Below, piece by piece: positions 45,760-55,519 of a stretch of 64,000 nucleotides of DNA. A model generated the notes under the pieces. That model had not been told where the DNA came from and made no database searches. It saw only the letters and a program-made list of their open reading frames with translations. The stretch is taken from positions 478,821-542,820 of the forward strand of contig NZ_JAHYSS010000006.1 in NCBI RefSeq assembly GCF_019802255.1, written 5' to 3'. The DNA comes from Pedobacter polysacchareus. GTDB taxonomy: Bacteria; Bacteroidota; Bacteroidia; Sphingobacteriales; Sphingobacteriaceae. The position numbers and the translations under genes are program-made. Numbering within the stretch: the stretch's first letter is position 1; every line of letters starts with the position of its first letter.

Positions 45760-46953
45760 TTATTTAGCTACCGAGAATTGATAAATGGACTGGCTCTGAT
45801 AAGTTTCGCCTGGTTTCAATACCGTTGTCGGAAAGGACGGCTGATTTGGGCTATCTGGAAAATGCTGCGTTTCCAAAGCAAATGCCGTTCTGAAATCATC
45901 TTTATGATTGCCTTTCATGGCATTTTTACTTTGCATAAAATTCCCGCTGTAAAACTGCAGGCCCGGCTGATCGGTATATACGCGCATCATAATCCCGGTT
46001 TTATCACCGGTCACTACAGCGACAGCATCATTCGCGCCATGTGGATTCAACACAAAATTATGGTCATATCCTTTTCCATTCTCCAATTGAAGGTTTTTAA
46101 CCTCAATATCCTTCCCTATAGTTTTAGGTTTTGTGAAATCAAAGGGCGTAGCTTTTACACCCTCCATTTTTCCAGATGGAATTAACGTGGCATCAACCGG
46201 GGTATATTTGTCTGCATTGATTTCCAGCAAATGATTCAATATACTTCCGCTCGCTGAGCCATTCAAATTGAAAAAAGCGTGGTTGGTTAAATTGACAATC
46301 GTGTTTTTATCGGTTGTCGCTTGGTAATTGATTTTAAGGGCATTGTCGTCAGTTAAAGTATAAGTTACGGTCACCTTCAGGTTTCCAGGGAAGCCTTCTT
46401 CCATATCTTTTGATAAGTACTGAAGTTCTAAAGTTTGTGGGTCCGGCTGTCTGGCTTCCCAAACTACATCCTGATAGCCTTTTTTTCCGCCATGTAAGGT
46501 ATTCGGCCCGTTATTGGTAAAAATCTGGTAGGCTTTCCCATCCAGGTTAAACTGTCCTTTCGCAATCCGGTTGCCATAGCGACCGATGGTAGCGCCAAAA
46601 TAAGGTTCTGTAGAATTCTGGTAGCCATCAATACTGTCAAATCCAGCCACTACATCTACCAATTTCCCTTCTTTATCCGGAACAAATAGTCCAACCAGCC
46701 GGCCACCAAAATTGGTGACCAGCGCTTTTGAACCAAACTTATTTTTAAGACTGTACAGGCGAACCGGTTTACCGTCAATTTCTTTTTCAAAGTTTTCTGC
46801 TGCGATACTCGTCGTAGCTGAAAGGCCTTGACTTGTGCTATCTGAAACACCTTGATTTCCTGCAGACTTTTCCGAAGTCGATGTACAGGCCGCTGCGAAG
46901 AGCATCGTGCCTACCGCTAAAGCTGGAATAGTTTTATTTAAATATGCTTTCAT
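45760..46953 (-). CDS. Aldose 1-epimerase (galactose mutarotase) lipoprotein
   Basis: A 397-residue protein with lipoprotein signal ending FAAAC (Cys23) and a Thr/Ser-rich linker. The mutarotase fold is shown by LVTNFGGRLVGLFVPDKEG, PYFGATIGRYGNRIAKGQF, TLHGGKKGYQDVVW (His) and LTNHAFFNLNG, then the base region GLQFYSGNF. It interconverts alpha and beta anomers of free sugars in the periplasm. Its ATG shares one base with the stop of the preceding DUF4965 gene (TAATG), so the two are translationally coupled. Confidence 0.94.
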   Translation of the reverse strand: MKAYLNKTIPALAVGTMLFAAACTSTSEKSAGNQGVSDSTSQGLSATTSIAAENFEKEIDGKPVRLYSLKNKFGSKALVTNFGGRLVGLFVPDKEGKLVDVVAGFDSIDGYQNSTEPYFGATIGRYGNRIAKGQFNLDGKAYQIFTNNGPNTLHGGKKGYQDVVWEARQPDPQTLELQYLSKDMEEGFPGNLKVTVTYTLTDDNALKINYQATTDKNTIVNLTNHAFFNLNGSASGSILNHLLEINADKYTPVDATLIPSGKMEGVKATPFDFTKPKTIGKDIEVKNLQLENGKGYDHNFVLNPHGANDAVAVVTGDKTGIMMRVYTDQPGLQFYSGNFMQSKNAMKGNHKDDFRTAFALETQHFPDSPNQPSFPTTVLKPGETYQSQSIYQFSVAK

Positions 46954-49415
46954 TACCTTTTATTTAACTTATCGTCCAATAATTTCATAGAATATCCACC
47001 CACTACACTACGTGCCTGGAAGCCAACTTGTTTTCCGTCGGTAGTCTCATGCCAGTCGCTCATAGGCACCCTGTCTGTAGTTTCTACTGCAAACTTGTAT
47101 ATCGGATTGACCAGCTGATCGAAGTCTGCTTTGTTGTCCGTCAATGTTGCCGTCCAGATGATCCAGTCGGATTTGGTATAGGTCCTGCGACTATCCAAAG
47201 GCAAGCCGTAAGCTTTTTGCTGTTTCAGGTAAAACTTGATTTCTTTGTCATAAACAGCCTTAGGAAAAATATCCAGCTTCAGCACTTTATCCCATACCAG
47301 GTTGTATTTTTGGCTCCAGCTGTCTTTGTTGTCGAAAGTCAAGGCATAATGGTCTCCGGCATCAGCCATCTGCATCCATTTTTGCGCCATTTCTTTGGCC
47401 ATATTTTTATACTTCGCTGCGATCTCCGTTTTTCCTAATTGTTCCGCAAGCATACCATAACTGCCCAGGGCAACGATCGCTTTAACCGATAAATTGGCAT
47501 TACGCGCCAGGTGACCCGCAAAATCATCCGTACAAAGCTGGTTGGCTGGATCAAATCCTTCTTTACTCAGGTAATCTGCCCAGATGCTCAGCGTTTCCCA
47601 GTGTCTTTTTGCGTACTCCGCATTGCCTTCCACTTTGGCAAGGGCAGCAGTTAAAATGATCATGTTTCCAGACTCTTCTACCGGCATATCTTCGCCGTAA
47701 GTTTGTCCGTTTCCTAATGGATAAGTACCGATATCATGCGCTGCATAAGGCTTTTTCCATCGGCCACTTTCACTATAATAAAAGATACCATTCATCATGC
47801 CTTTCAGCAATTCTGGATTATAAACTAGGAATAATGGTGCAGAAGGATACGTGATATCTACCGTATTGATAGAGCCGTTACTAAAGTTCTCTTTCGAAAG
47901 AAAAAGCAATTTCCCATCCGGGCTTTTCACTAATTTATGAGCAGAAATCGCCTGTCTATAAGCCAATACACAAAGTTTCGCATATTTTTCGCCTCCGGCA
48001 TCCAATACACTTTTATACATCGAAGCATCAAATTCATCACATCTTTTCAGGAGTTGTTTGTAACTGTCGGCAGCAATGACCAATTCATTTTCGAAAGTCT
48101 TATCTCCATCGGTATTCCAGTAGGCTTTCAGGTTTTTCCCAAAAAACTGGACCGATTCCAGGTCGTCATAACCAAGCATCACATATTGGTCTTTTGGGGT
48201 ACTTCCTACCTGTCCGAAAGAAAGCTCAGTACTCAATGATAATTTGGTGCCGATAGCAGAAGTTGATTTAGCCGCTTGATCAGGTTTCACAAAGGCATCA
48301 ACCGCATCTTTTAAAGGCAGCACATATTGAACGCTCGAAGCTCCAGCCGGCGTAGCTACATATAAATAACCCCAATCTATTCTAAGGTCATCACCAGCTC
48401 TGCTCATGATCTTCTGATCCACAGTTCCTGCTTTCAGTACAGAAAGGCCTTTTGCATTTGCTTTGGATACTTTTACCTTTTGTCCGCCAGTATTCACGGC
48501 AAGATTGGTGGAAGCATTGAAAAGTATGGCTACCTGATGCGGTTTCTGATCATTGGATTTTACGCGATAAGTCAGGTAAGAGATTGGTCTTGAAATCAGG
48601 TTCAAATCGTCCATCAGTAAAGGAGAAGTGAAGGTTAATAACAGGTCTACCCCTCCTGCTTTGAACTCATAACGCGTTTGCGTAGCAGTGATGTCTACCT
48701 TTTTTTGACTCGCCTGGGCAAGTGGTTTTACCGCTGGAGCAGAGGAAATCAATCCGGCATCCAGCCATGCGTCACCAATGGTATTCTTAATATGAACAGC
48801 CAGTACATTTTTACCTTTTTTAAGGTTTTTCAATACCGCGTCTTTTAAAGGGATATAAGAAAAGCGGTTGCTGGTCCATCCAATAAAGCTATAAATCAAA
48901 TCACCATTCAGGAAAACTTCCACGTTATCATCGTGGTTCAGTTTTAAAGTCAGTTCTTTTAAGGCAGGATCTTTGAGTTCAAAAGTTCTCCTTACCCATA
49001 ATTCTTTGGTGGTCCATGCGGTCTTTGCACCGTTCCTCAAATCACCAAATGGTGCTCCGGCAGTTTTCCAACCGGAAGCATTAAAATCAATACTTTTCCA
49101 ATTTGCTGCCGGTGCAGATTCCGTATAGCTGAACTGATAATCTGCATCATCAGAGGTAGCCAGCACATTGGTATAAGGTTTAGACGCTGCACCCAAAAAA
49201 CTGTAAGGAACGCCGTCAACCTTAATAATGCCTGTTAAGGATTGTTCTGTACCTGTCCAATGTTTGGTAACAGAGGAATTGACCTGATCCGTGGCAGACC
49301 AGACGCTAAAATAAGGATCGTGTGTAATTAAAGGATATGACGGCGCAATGCGTTCCTGAGCGGAAGCATTCCACAGCATAGCCGATAAACCTAAAGTCAT
49401 CAATATTCGTTTCAT
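46953..49415 (-). CDS. DUF4965/glutaminase-A-like secreted protein
   Basis: An 820-residue protein with a signal peptide (cleavage near WNASAQ). Order of domains: DUF4964-like start (YPLITHDPYFSVWSATDQV), an inserted galactose-binding-like sandwich (residues ~95-235, NHDDNVEVFLNGDLIY), DUF5127 (ISYLTYRVKSND), then the alpha/alpha-barrel DUF4965/DUF1793 half with LAYRQAISAHKLVKSPDG, TVDITYPSAPLFLVYNPEL and PVEESGNMIILTAALAKVEG. Related fungal proteins were named glutaminase A, but in Bacteroidota these lie in glycan loci, so a glycosidase-like role is possible. First gene of a unit with the epimerase and GH92. Confidence 0.88.
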   Translation of the reverse strand: MKRILMTLGLSAMLWNASAQERIAPSYPLITHDPYFSVWSATDQVNSSVTKHWTGTEQSLTGIIKVDGVPYSFLGAASKPYTNVLATSDDADYQFSYTESAPAANWKSIDFNASGWKTAGAPFGDLRNGAKTAWTTKELWVRRTFELKDPALKELTLKLNHDDNVEVFLNGDLIYSFIGWTSNRFSYIPLKDAVLKNLKKGKNVLAVHIKNTIGDAWLDAGLISSAPAVKPLAQASQKKVDITATQTRYEFKAGGVDLLLTFTSPLLMDDLNLISRPISYLTYRVKSNDQKPHQVAILFNASTNLAVNTGGQKVKVSKANAKGLSVLKAGTVDQKIMSRAGDDLRIDWGYLYVATPAGASSVQYVLPLKDAVDAFVKPDQAAKSTSAIGTKLSLSTELSFGQVGSTPKDQYVMLGYDDLESVQFFGKNLKAYWNTDGDKTFENELVIAADSYKQLLKRCDEFDASMYKSVLDAGGEKYAKLCVLAYRQAISAHKLVKSPDGKLLFLSKENFSNGSINTVDITYPSAPLFLVYNPELLKGMMNGIFYYSESGRWKKPYAAHDIGTYPLGNGQTYGEDMPVEESGNMIILTAALAKVEGNAEYAKRHWETLSIWADYLSKEGFDPANQLCTDDFAGHLARNANLSVKAIVALGSYGMLAEQLGKTEIAAKYKNMAKEMAQKWMQMADAGDHYALTFDNKDSWSQKYNLVWDKVLKLDIFPKAVYDKEIKFYLKQQKAYGLPLDSRRTYTKSDWIIWTATLTDNKADFDQLVNPIYKFAVETTDRVPMSDWHETTDGKQVGFQARSVVGGYSMKLLDDKLNKR

Positions 49416-49465
49416 ATATTTTGTGGTGTGTTTCTGTGTTTGTGTGTTTTATATTTTTCGTATTC

Positions 49466-49507
49466 TATATCTCAATGTATCTAGACATTTAGATACATTG
49501 AGATATA
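49466..49507. repeat. Perfect 17-bp palindrome in the GH2/DUF4965 gap
   Basis: TATATCTCAATGTATCT (49466-49482) and AGATACATTGAGATATA (49491-49507) are perfect inverted repeats with an 8-base spacer. It lies between the GH2 stop (49613) and the DUF4965 start (49415). No T run follows on either strand, so it is less likely a simple terminator; an operator or an RNA stem-loop is possible. Confidence 0.75.
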
Positions 49508-49612
49508 AATACAAGCTATCTTGATCGGCAATCCTGTGTTCATATTTCAGCCCTTTACGTAGTATTTCTACGTTCTAACCTCTGTTTCCTACGTTTTGGC
49601 TTTGGTTAAAAA

Positions 49613-51445
49613 TTAAGGCTTTACCAAATACAACCTGTCATTTGCCCCTTTGATTTTTGCTTCAGGGAGTTTTAAGATCCTGTCGTAGGTCATCAACCCA
49701 TTTGTTTCCTGCTCCACATCGGTAGTCTGTGTATATACCGCAGCCGACAAACCTTTTTTGATTAAACCTTCCAGGCTTCGGATAAAGGAATTATACTTTT
49801 CGAAAAGTTCATCTGCAGTTTTAAATGACTGGTATCCCCAGTTGTCTTTATCCTTCCAGGTATGTCCTGCGACTGGCAAGCCTAACCCGCCAAATTCTCC
49901 AAGAACAATCGCATGTGTAGTCCCAAAAAGATCCGGTCTTGGCATTTTTGGTTCTGGATAATGGTGTAAATCGACGATATCACCAGTGATGACGTGATTG
50001 CCGCCGCTAGCACTATTCACCAATCTGGAAGGATCTTTTTTCTTGGTCCATTCTGCAATTTCCTTCGTTTTAAATTGCCCCCATGCTTCATTGAATGGTG
50101 TCCACACTATAATTGAAGGAAAATTATGAAGGTCGTCCATGATTTTACTCCATTCTTTGCGGTACATGGCTTCTGATTCCGGAGTCCGGTTTTTATCGGT
50201 TCCTCCCATTGTGCCTAGATTCGGCTCCCAGTGGTTCCCCAGATCGCCACTCGGCATATCTTGCCATACCAGCATGCCCAGCTTATCGCATTCGTAATAC
50301 CACCTTGCCGGTTCTACTTTAATGTGCTTGCGAATCATGTTAAAGCCCATTTCTTTGGTTTTTATGATGTCGAAAATCAAAGCTTCTTCTGTAGGCGCAG
50401 TATATAAACCATCTGGCCACCAACCCTGATCTAACGGACCATATTGGAATACAAATTCATTATTGATCAGCATTCTTTCAATGCCATGCTGATCCTTCGC
50501 CATGGATGATTTACGCATGGCGAAATAACTGCCTGCCTGATCAATCACTTTTCCTTTACGGAGCAATTCAATTTTTAAATCATATAAGAAAGGGCTTGTT
50601 GTAGACCATAATTTTGGGTTTTCAATGGCTAAAACCACCTCTTCCTTAATGTAGGCTTCTTTTTTAGCTACTTCATTTTTACCATCAAATGCGGTGATTC
50701 TGACCTGATCACCCGCTTGGGCAGCTGCAACAGTTACATTTACAGAAAGTGTTTTTGCATCAATATCCGGCGTATGTTTTGTAGAAATCAGATGTGTTTT
50801 TGGAACGCTTTCCAGCCAAACGGTCTGCCAGATACCGGTAACCGGGGTATACCAGATTCCTTCTGGCTTCCTCACCTGCTTCCCTCTTGGCTGCGGCCCT
50901 TCATCTGTAGGGTCCCAAACACGTACTTTGATCTCCTGTGTGCCGCTTTTTTTAAGCAGACTGCTGATGTTAAAAGTAAATGGGTCGAAACCACCTTCAT
51001 GCTTTCCTGCGCTTTTGCCGTTCACAAAAACCTCAGCCTGCCAGTCTACCGCACCGAAATGCAATAACACTTCTTTATTTTTCATAGCAGCAGGGATGGT
51101 AATGGTATTTTTATACCACAATACACTGTCTTTACCTACTGTTTTTCCTACTCCTGACAATGCTGATTCTACCGCAAAAGGGACAAGGATGCTGCCTTGA
51201 TATTTAACCGGTTCATTCTGATCTTTTGGCGTTATCGCATAACTCCAAAGGCCATTCAGGTTTTTCCAGTTTTCTAAGCGAACCAATTGAGGGCGGGGAT
51301 AATCCGGCAGTGGGGCTTTCGGATTCACCTTTTCCGCCCAAGGGCTTGTGATTCTATCTTTAATTAATGTCCAATTTTTTTCTTGCGCGGGCAAGGAGGA
51401 ATAGCTCAGCACCAAAAGCAGTGCGCCGGATAGTAGTCTCTTCAT
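49613..51445 (-). CDS. GH2-family glycoside hydrolase
   Basis: A 610-residue secreted enzyme from ATG 51445 (the frame opens with TTG at 51454). A signal peptide ends near SLPAQ. Three GH2 parts are visible: the jelly-roll sugar-binding domain (ESALSGVGKTVGKDSVLWYK, VLLHFGAVDWQAEVFVNGK), the Ig-like middle, and the TIM barrel with the acid/base glutamate in WTPFNEAWGQ near residue 453 and the nucleophile glutamate in VLGEFGG near 514. GH2 enzymes include beta-galactosidase, beta-mannosidase and beta-glucuronidase; the exact sugar cannot be read. In a mannan/N-glycan setting beta-mannosidase or beta-galactosidase would fit. Confidence 0.94.
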   Translation of the reverse strand: MKRLLSGALLLVLSYSSLPAQEKNWTLIKDRITSPWAEKVNPKAPLPDYPRPQLVRLENWKNLNGLWSYAITPKDQNEPVKYQGSILVPFAVESALSGVGKTVGKDSVLWYKNTITIPAAMKNKEVLLHFGAVDWQAEVFVNGKSAGKHEGGFDPFTFNISSLLKKSGTQEIKVRVWDPTDEGPQPRGKQVRKPEGIWYTPVTGIWQTVWLESVPKTHLISTKHTPDIDAKTLSVNVTVAAAQAGDQVRITAFDGKNEVAKKEAYIKEEVVLAIENPKLWSTTSPFLYDLKIELLRKGKVIDQAGSYFAMRKSSMAKDQHGIERMLINNEFVFQYGPLDQGWWPDGLYTAPTEEALIFDIIKTKEMGFNMIRKHIKVEPARWYYECDKLGMLVWQDMPSGDLGNHWEPNLGTMGGTDKNRTPESEAMYRKEWSKIMDDLHNFPSIIVWTPFNEAWGQFKTKEIAEWTKKKDPSRLVNSASGGNHVITGDIVDLHHYPEPKMPRPDLFGTTHAIVLGEFGGLGLPVAGHTWKDKDNWGYQSFKTADELFEKYNSFIRSLEGLIKKGLSAAVYTQTTDVEQETNGLMTYDRILKLPEAKIKGANDRLYLVKP

Positions 51446-51582
51446 AAATTTCAATATTTGGTAATCAAATATTGGAATTTACTCTTTAGATCGTCCTACA
51501 GTTTTGTATCATAATTTCCTCATTTCGTCTCTATTTAATTAAAAATGAGCGGATAAGGGTTTAAAGGCATTTATGCCGCTTA

Positions 51583-52674
51583 TTACTCTTCTAATTGTCT
51601 GAGTCGGGCATAGATCTCCATCATTGCAGCCTGATCAATTAAAGTTTTCTCTTTACGCCCGCCAAGCAGGTTTGCGGCATCCCGTTCTTCGGTCCAGATC
51701 CGCTGCGCCTCATTTCTGAAAATATGGATCCAGTCAGGATTCTTGTCAATTTTATAAAGTTCGATATTCCCACGCAACAAGACCGCATTAAACCAATAAT
51801 GTCCGGGTAAACGATGGTCTTTAAAAAAATAACTTTTCGCCGCTTTCGAGATCTGCTGTGCCTCTGTTAAATATTTCTTTTCAGCAGTGATACCAAACAG
51901 TAAGGCATTGGCTTGAAGCATTGCCCCCGTATTATAGGTATAGAACTTGCGGTCGATCTCCCCGGAAGGTAGCTTTATCGCGTCATAAAATAGTCCTTCC
52001 GGAGCACGAAGGGTTTTATTGGTCCAGTGGTACACTGCTAAAGCAGTCTCCATGTATTTTTTCTCTTTGGTAATCTTATATAACTGCAAAGCGACTAATA
52101 TAGCAGGTGCATTGGAACATGTATTTTTGGTACTGAAATCTCCTTCCTTCCAGTATAAGCCTCCACCAGCTTTCTCATCTATTCCTGTCATCATATAATC
52201 GTAGACCATGATCGCCTTTTTCAGGTATCCGGCCTCCCGGCTACGGTTATACGCATCTAGGTAAGCAATAGCGATCCACTGGTTATCGTCATAAAAACGG
52301 GAGCTCAACCGTTCGGCCGTTACATAATCCTGGTATGCCACAGGCGATTTCTCACTATAATATTGATCAATCGCTTTATTTACAGGTTTCAGGTATTCCT
52401 GCCCTGCATCTAATGCCTCCATTTCATTTGCTGCCTGAACCAATGCACAAAGCGGCCATAACCAGGAGTGTGGGTTTTCTTTTTGTATGGAATCCGTAGT
52501 TTCAAAATACAGACCGGTCTTCTGGTCCCTCAAAAGGAGGTTGATGTTTTTATGAATCGTTGAAGTATAATCTTTTAAATTAGCTGTCTTTTCTTTAGAA
52601 ACGGAAGATTGGGCAAAGGCAGCGGAATTTATCGTACAAGCGATGCAGGCAAAAAATGTAAATGTTCTTCTCAT
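51583..52674 (-). CDS. GH76 endo-alpha-1,6-mannanase
   Basis: A 363-residue secreted (signal ends AAFAQ) alpha/alpha-barrel enzyme. The GH76 hallmark, two adjacent catalytic aspartates, is seen in SSRFYDDNQWIAIAYLDAY near residue 127. The family pattern continues with GGGLYWKEGDFSTKNTCSNAPAI, LYDA-like FYDAIK, and FYTYNTGAMLQANALLF. GH76 cuts the alpha-1,6-mannan backbone of yeast-type mannan or mannosyl glycolipids. This, with the GH92 genes, is the best clue to the substrate of the locus. Confidence 0.9.
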   Translation of the reverse strand: MRRTFTFFACIACTINSAAFAQSSVSKEKTANLKDYTSTIHKNINLLLRDQKTGLYFETTDSIQKENPHSWLWPLCALVQAANEMEALDAGQEYLKPVNKAIDQYYSEKSPVAYQDYVTAERLSSRFYDDNQWIAIAYLDAYNRSREAGYLKKAIMVYDYMMTGIDEKAGGGLYWKEGDFSTKNTCSNAPAILVALQLYKITKEKKYMETALAVYHWTNKTLRAPEGLFYDAIKLPSGEIDRKFYTYNTGAMLQANALLFGITAEKKYLTEAQQISKAAKSYFFKDHRLPGHYWFNAVLLRGNIELYKIDKNPDWIHIFRNEAQRIWTEERDAANLLGGRKEKTLIDQAAMMEIYARLRQLEE

Positions 52675-52865
52675 AAATCGTTTATTTTGACGAGCTGGTT
52701 AAATGGTTTAAAGCTTTACGTAAGCTAAGGGCTTTTGACCAGCCTTTATTCAGCAAAATAGATCAATGTTTCAACAAAAGGAATCATTCTGAAAGTACAA
52801 GTGACTGATATCTGGCATTTTATAATAAACTTGCTTTTTACACACACAGAAACCATTTATAAATT

Positions 52866-55388
52866 ATGAACCTCAGGAAATCCATGCTGTTGATGCTGGT
52901 TATGACTCCATCATGGCTATTTGCTCAAAATGAATCCAACGGGCAATACATTTTTAACCGAAGTCCGCTAAATACAGCGGCTTACGTACAACTGCCATTG
53001 GGCAGTATCAAAGCCAAAGGTTGGCTGCTAAAACAACTTCAGCTGCAAAAAGATGGTGCCACAGGAAATGCGGAAGCACTTTATCCGGAAAGCGGCAATT
53101 TGGGTGCTGATTCCGACTGGCTAGGTGGTACCGGCGAAAGCTGGGAGCGCGCCCCCTATTATGTAAAAGGACTGGTGGCATTGGCTTACACCCTTGGAGA
53201 TCCCGAATTAATAGCAAAATCAGAAAAATGGATCAACTGGACATTAGATCACCAACAGCCTAACGGTGCTTTTGGCCCCCTTAAAATGAATGACTGGTGG
53301 CCAAGGATGCCCATGATGTACGCGATTCAAAGTTATTATGAAGCAACTGGCGACAAGCGGGTCATTCCCTTTTTCAGCAAATATTTTAAATACCAGCTGG
53401 ACCAGCTCGACCAAAAACCTTTATATGAATGGAGTAAATCCAGAACTGCCGACAACATAGAAATCGTCCTTTGGCTCTATAACAGAACCGGAGAAAAATC
53501 GCTTTTAGTATTGGCAGAAAAGCTGAAATCACAAGCCTATCCATGGGCAGCCATTTTTACAAACAACCAATTTTACCATTATGGAGATGATTTCCATACG
53601 AAACATAGTGTGAGTGTCGGGCAGGCGCTTAAATTTCCATCCGTGTATTCACAACTGAACAACAGCCCATTTTACAGGGAAGCGACTCAGAAAGGGATCG
53701 ATCATTTAATGAGAGACCACGGACAATCCACCGGCATCGCCTCCGGTACAGAATTCCTTGCCGGAAGAAGCTCCTTTCAGGGAACCGAAACCTGTACCGT
53801 AGTAGAATGGATGCAGAGCCTCGAAACCGCAGCAAGGATCATCCATGATGCTCCACTTGGAGACCGACTGGAAAAGATTGCTTTTAACACTTTACCAGCG
53901 CAGTTTAGCAGAGACATCAAATCCCATCTGTACTATACACAACCGAATCAGGTGCTTTGCAAGCATGGCAATTCCGGCTTTGATGAAGATTATGATGGCG
54001 CTTTGCTATTGAGCCCCTACTCAGGAATGGGCTGCTGCAGGTACAACATGCACATGGGCTGGCCGTATTTCGTTAAAAACAGCTGGGCCGCTACCCCAGA
54101 CAAAGGTCTGGCTGTAATTGCTTATGCACCAGTTGAAGTCAATGCTTTCGTCGCTGATGGCATTCCGGTAAAACTCCAGGTGATGACCGATTACCCTTTC
54201 GAAGAAGAGATCAACATAAAAGTAAGACTGGAAAAGTCAGCCCAATTTCCTTTAAAGCTCCGCATTCCGGCATGGTGCAAAAACCCCTTAATTACTGTGA
54301 ATGGCAAAATCTTGCCAGGGGTTAAAACCGGTCAGATTTATACCGTCAGCAGGATATGGAACAGCAATGACCTGGTTAGCCTGAAGTTCCCAATGGAAGT
54401 AAAATTGAGCAATCAGGTCAATCATTCCGTGACTGTAGAACGCGGGCCAATCGTTTACGGACTGCAGATGGATGCCAAATATGGCATCAGCAAAAAAAAT
54501 CCTGTTGATGGCTTTTTCGATTATGAAGTCGCTTCCGGTTCCCCCTGGAATTATGGATTGGTGCGCTCAGGCAAGGATCTTAAAAAAAGCATCAAAGTTC
54601 AGCGTACTGCCATGCCCGAAAACCCTTTTATACAAGCCAGTACGCCGGTAAAATTAAGGGTCAAAGCAAAGAGAATTCCTTCCTGGACTATGGCCTATAA
54701 CAAGATGCATTCCCTGGAAGTTCCGCGAAGCCCGGTGGCCTCCTCCGAACGGACAGAAGAAATCACCCTGACACCATTCGGATCAGAAAACATCAGAATC
54801 AGTAATTTCCCGGTGATCGGTGTACCAGAAACTGGAGGAAAAACCTATAAAGAAAACTTCAGCAAAGCCACTCTAAAAGATTGGCTCCTCTATGGTGGCA
54901 GCTGGTTTATTAAAGATGGCGCCATCCATGCCGCCTCTAACAAAGGATCCTGGGGATATGGCATACATGGTTCTAAAGCCATCGCCAGCAACACCAATTT
55001 TAAGGACCTCAGTTATGAAGCAAAGGTAAAGCTGAGCTCCACAGGTGATGCAGGGCTAATGTTTAGAGTAACAGATCATGTGATCGGAGCTGATGCTTAT
55101 AATGGCTACTATCTAGGCATCAATGCCGAGTCTGGACAGATACAATTGGGTAAGTCTTCCCATCAAAAATGGCTCCTGCTGGCATCTGCACAGCAGCAGC
55201 TGGAAATTGGCAAATACTATCCAATTAGAATAGAAGCGAATGGAGCTGACATCAAAGTATACTTTAACAATGGAATAAAGCCTATATTTTCTGTGACCGA
55301 TGGGGAATTTAGCACCGGAGCTATTGGCGTCAGGGCATTTGATGCACTGGCTAGTATCACCGATTTACAAGCACAAGCAATTAAATGA
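52866..55388 (+). CDS. GH127-type beta-L-arabinofuranosidase with C-terminal laminin-G-like domain
   Basis: An 840-residue secreted enzyme (signal ends WLFAQ). Residues 30-640 match the DUF1680/GH127 family. The cysteine-nucleophile zinc site is visible: the glutamate and cysteine in TETCTVVEWMQS near residue 305, and the cysteine pair in GMGCCRYNMHMGWPYF near 388. Residues 650-840 are a concanavalin-like module (FSKATLKDWLLYGGSWFIKD, DLSYEAKVKLSSTGDAGLMF). It is transcribed opposite to its neighbours, with an ACACAGAAAC motif in the leader, like the DUF4965 gene. It would remove terminal L-arabinofuranose, though the family includes other activities. Confidence 0.92.
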   Translation: MNLRKSMLLMLVMTPSWLFAQNESNGQYIFNRSPLNTAAYVQLPLGSIKAKGWLLKQLQLQKDGATGNAEALYPESGNLGADSDWLGGTGESWERAPYYVKGLVALAYTLGDPELIAKSEKWINWTLDHQQPNGAFGPLKMNDWWPRMPMMYAIQSYYEATGDKRVIPFFSKYFKYQLDQLDQKPLYEWSKSRTADNIEIVLWLYNRTGEKSLLVLAEKLKSQAYPWAAIFTNNQFYHYGDDFHTKHSVSVGQALKFPSVYSQLNNSPFYREATQKGIDHLMRDHGQSTGIASGTEFLAGRSSFQGTETCTVVEWMQSLETAARIIHDAPLGDRLEKIAFNTLPAQFSRDIKSHLYYTQPNQVLCKHGNSGFDEDYDGALLLSPYSGMGCCRYNMHMGWPYFVKNSWAATPDKGLAVIAYAPVEVNAFVADGIPVKLQVMTDYPFEEEINIKVRLEKSAQFPLKLRIPAWCKNPLITVNGKILPGVKTGQIYTVSRIWNSNDLVSLKFPMEVKLSNQVNHSVTVERGPIVYGLQMDAKYGISKKNPVDGFFDYEVASGSPWNYGLVRSGKDLKKSIKVQRTAMPENPFIQASTPVKLRVKAKRIPSWTMAYNKMHSLEVPRSPVASSERTEEITLTPFGSENIRISNFPVIGVPETGGKTYKENFSKATLKDWLLYGGSWFIKDGAIHAASNKGSWGYGIHGSKAIASNTNFKDLSYEAKVKLSSTGDAGLMFRVTDHVIGADAYNGYYLGINAESGQIQLGKSSHQKWLLLASAQQQLEIGKYYPIRIEANGADIKVYFNNGIKPIFSVTDGEFSTGAIGVRAFDALASITDLQAQAIK

Positions 55389-55519
55389 CAGGCATTCCCC
55401 CTGAATTGTTCATCATATGATTTTAACTAGTCGCATTTCCCCCCTTAACTTGTCACTTTTACACATCCTAAGGTGCTCGGTATTCCTTTAAATTTGAATA
55501 AACTAATTAGAAAAAACTC

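Noticed and set aside
45706..46185. 159-codon plus-strand frame overlapping the epimerase
   Set aside because: It covers the 3' end of a clear aldose epimerase on the other strand and shows no family features.
51565..51580. GGCATTTATGCC hairpin after the GH76 stop
   Set aside because: Only a 5-bp stem with a 2-base loop; not stable enough to call a terminator.
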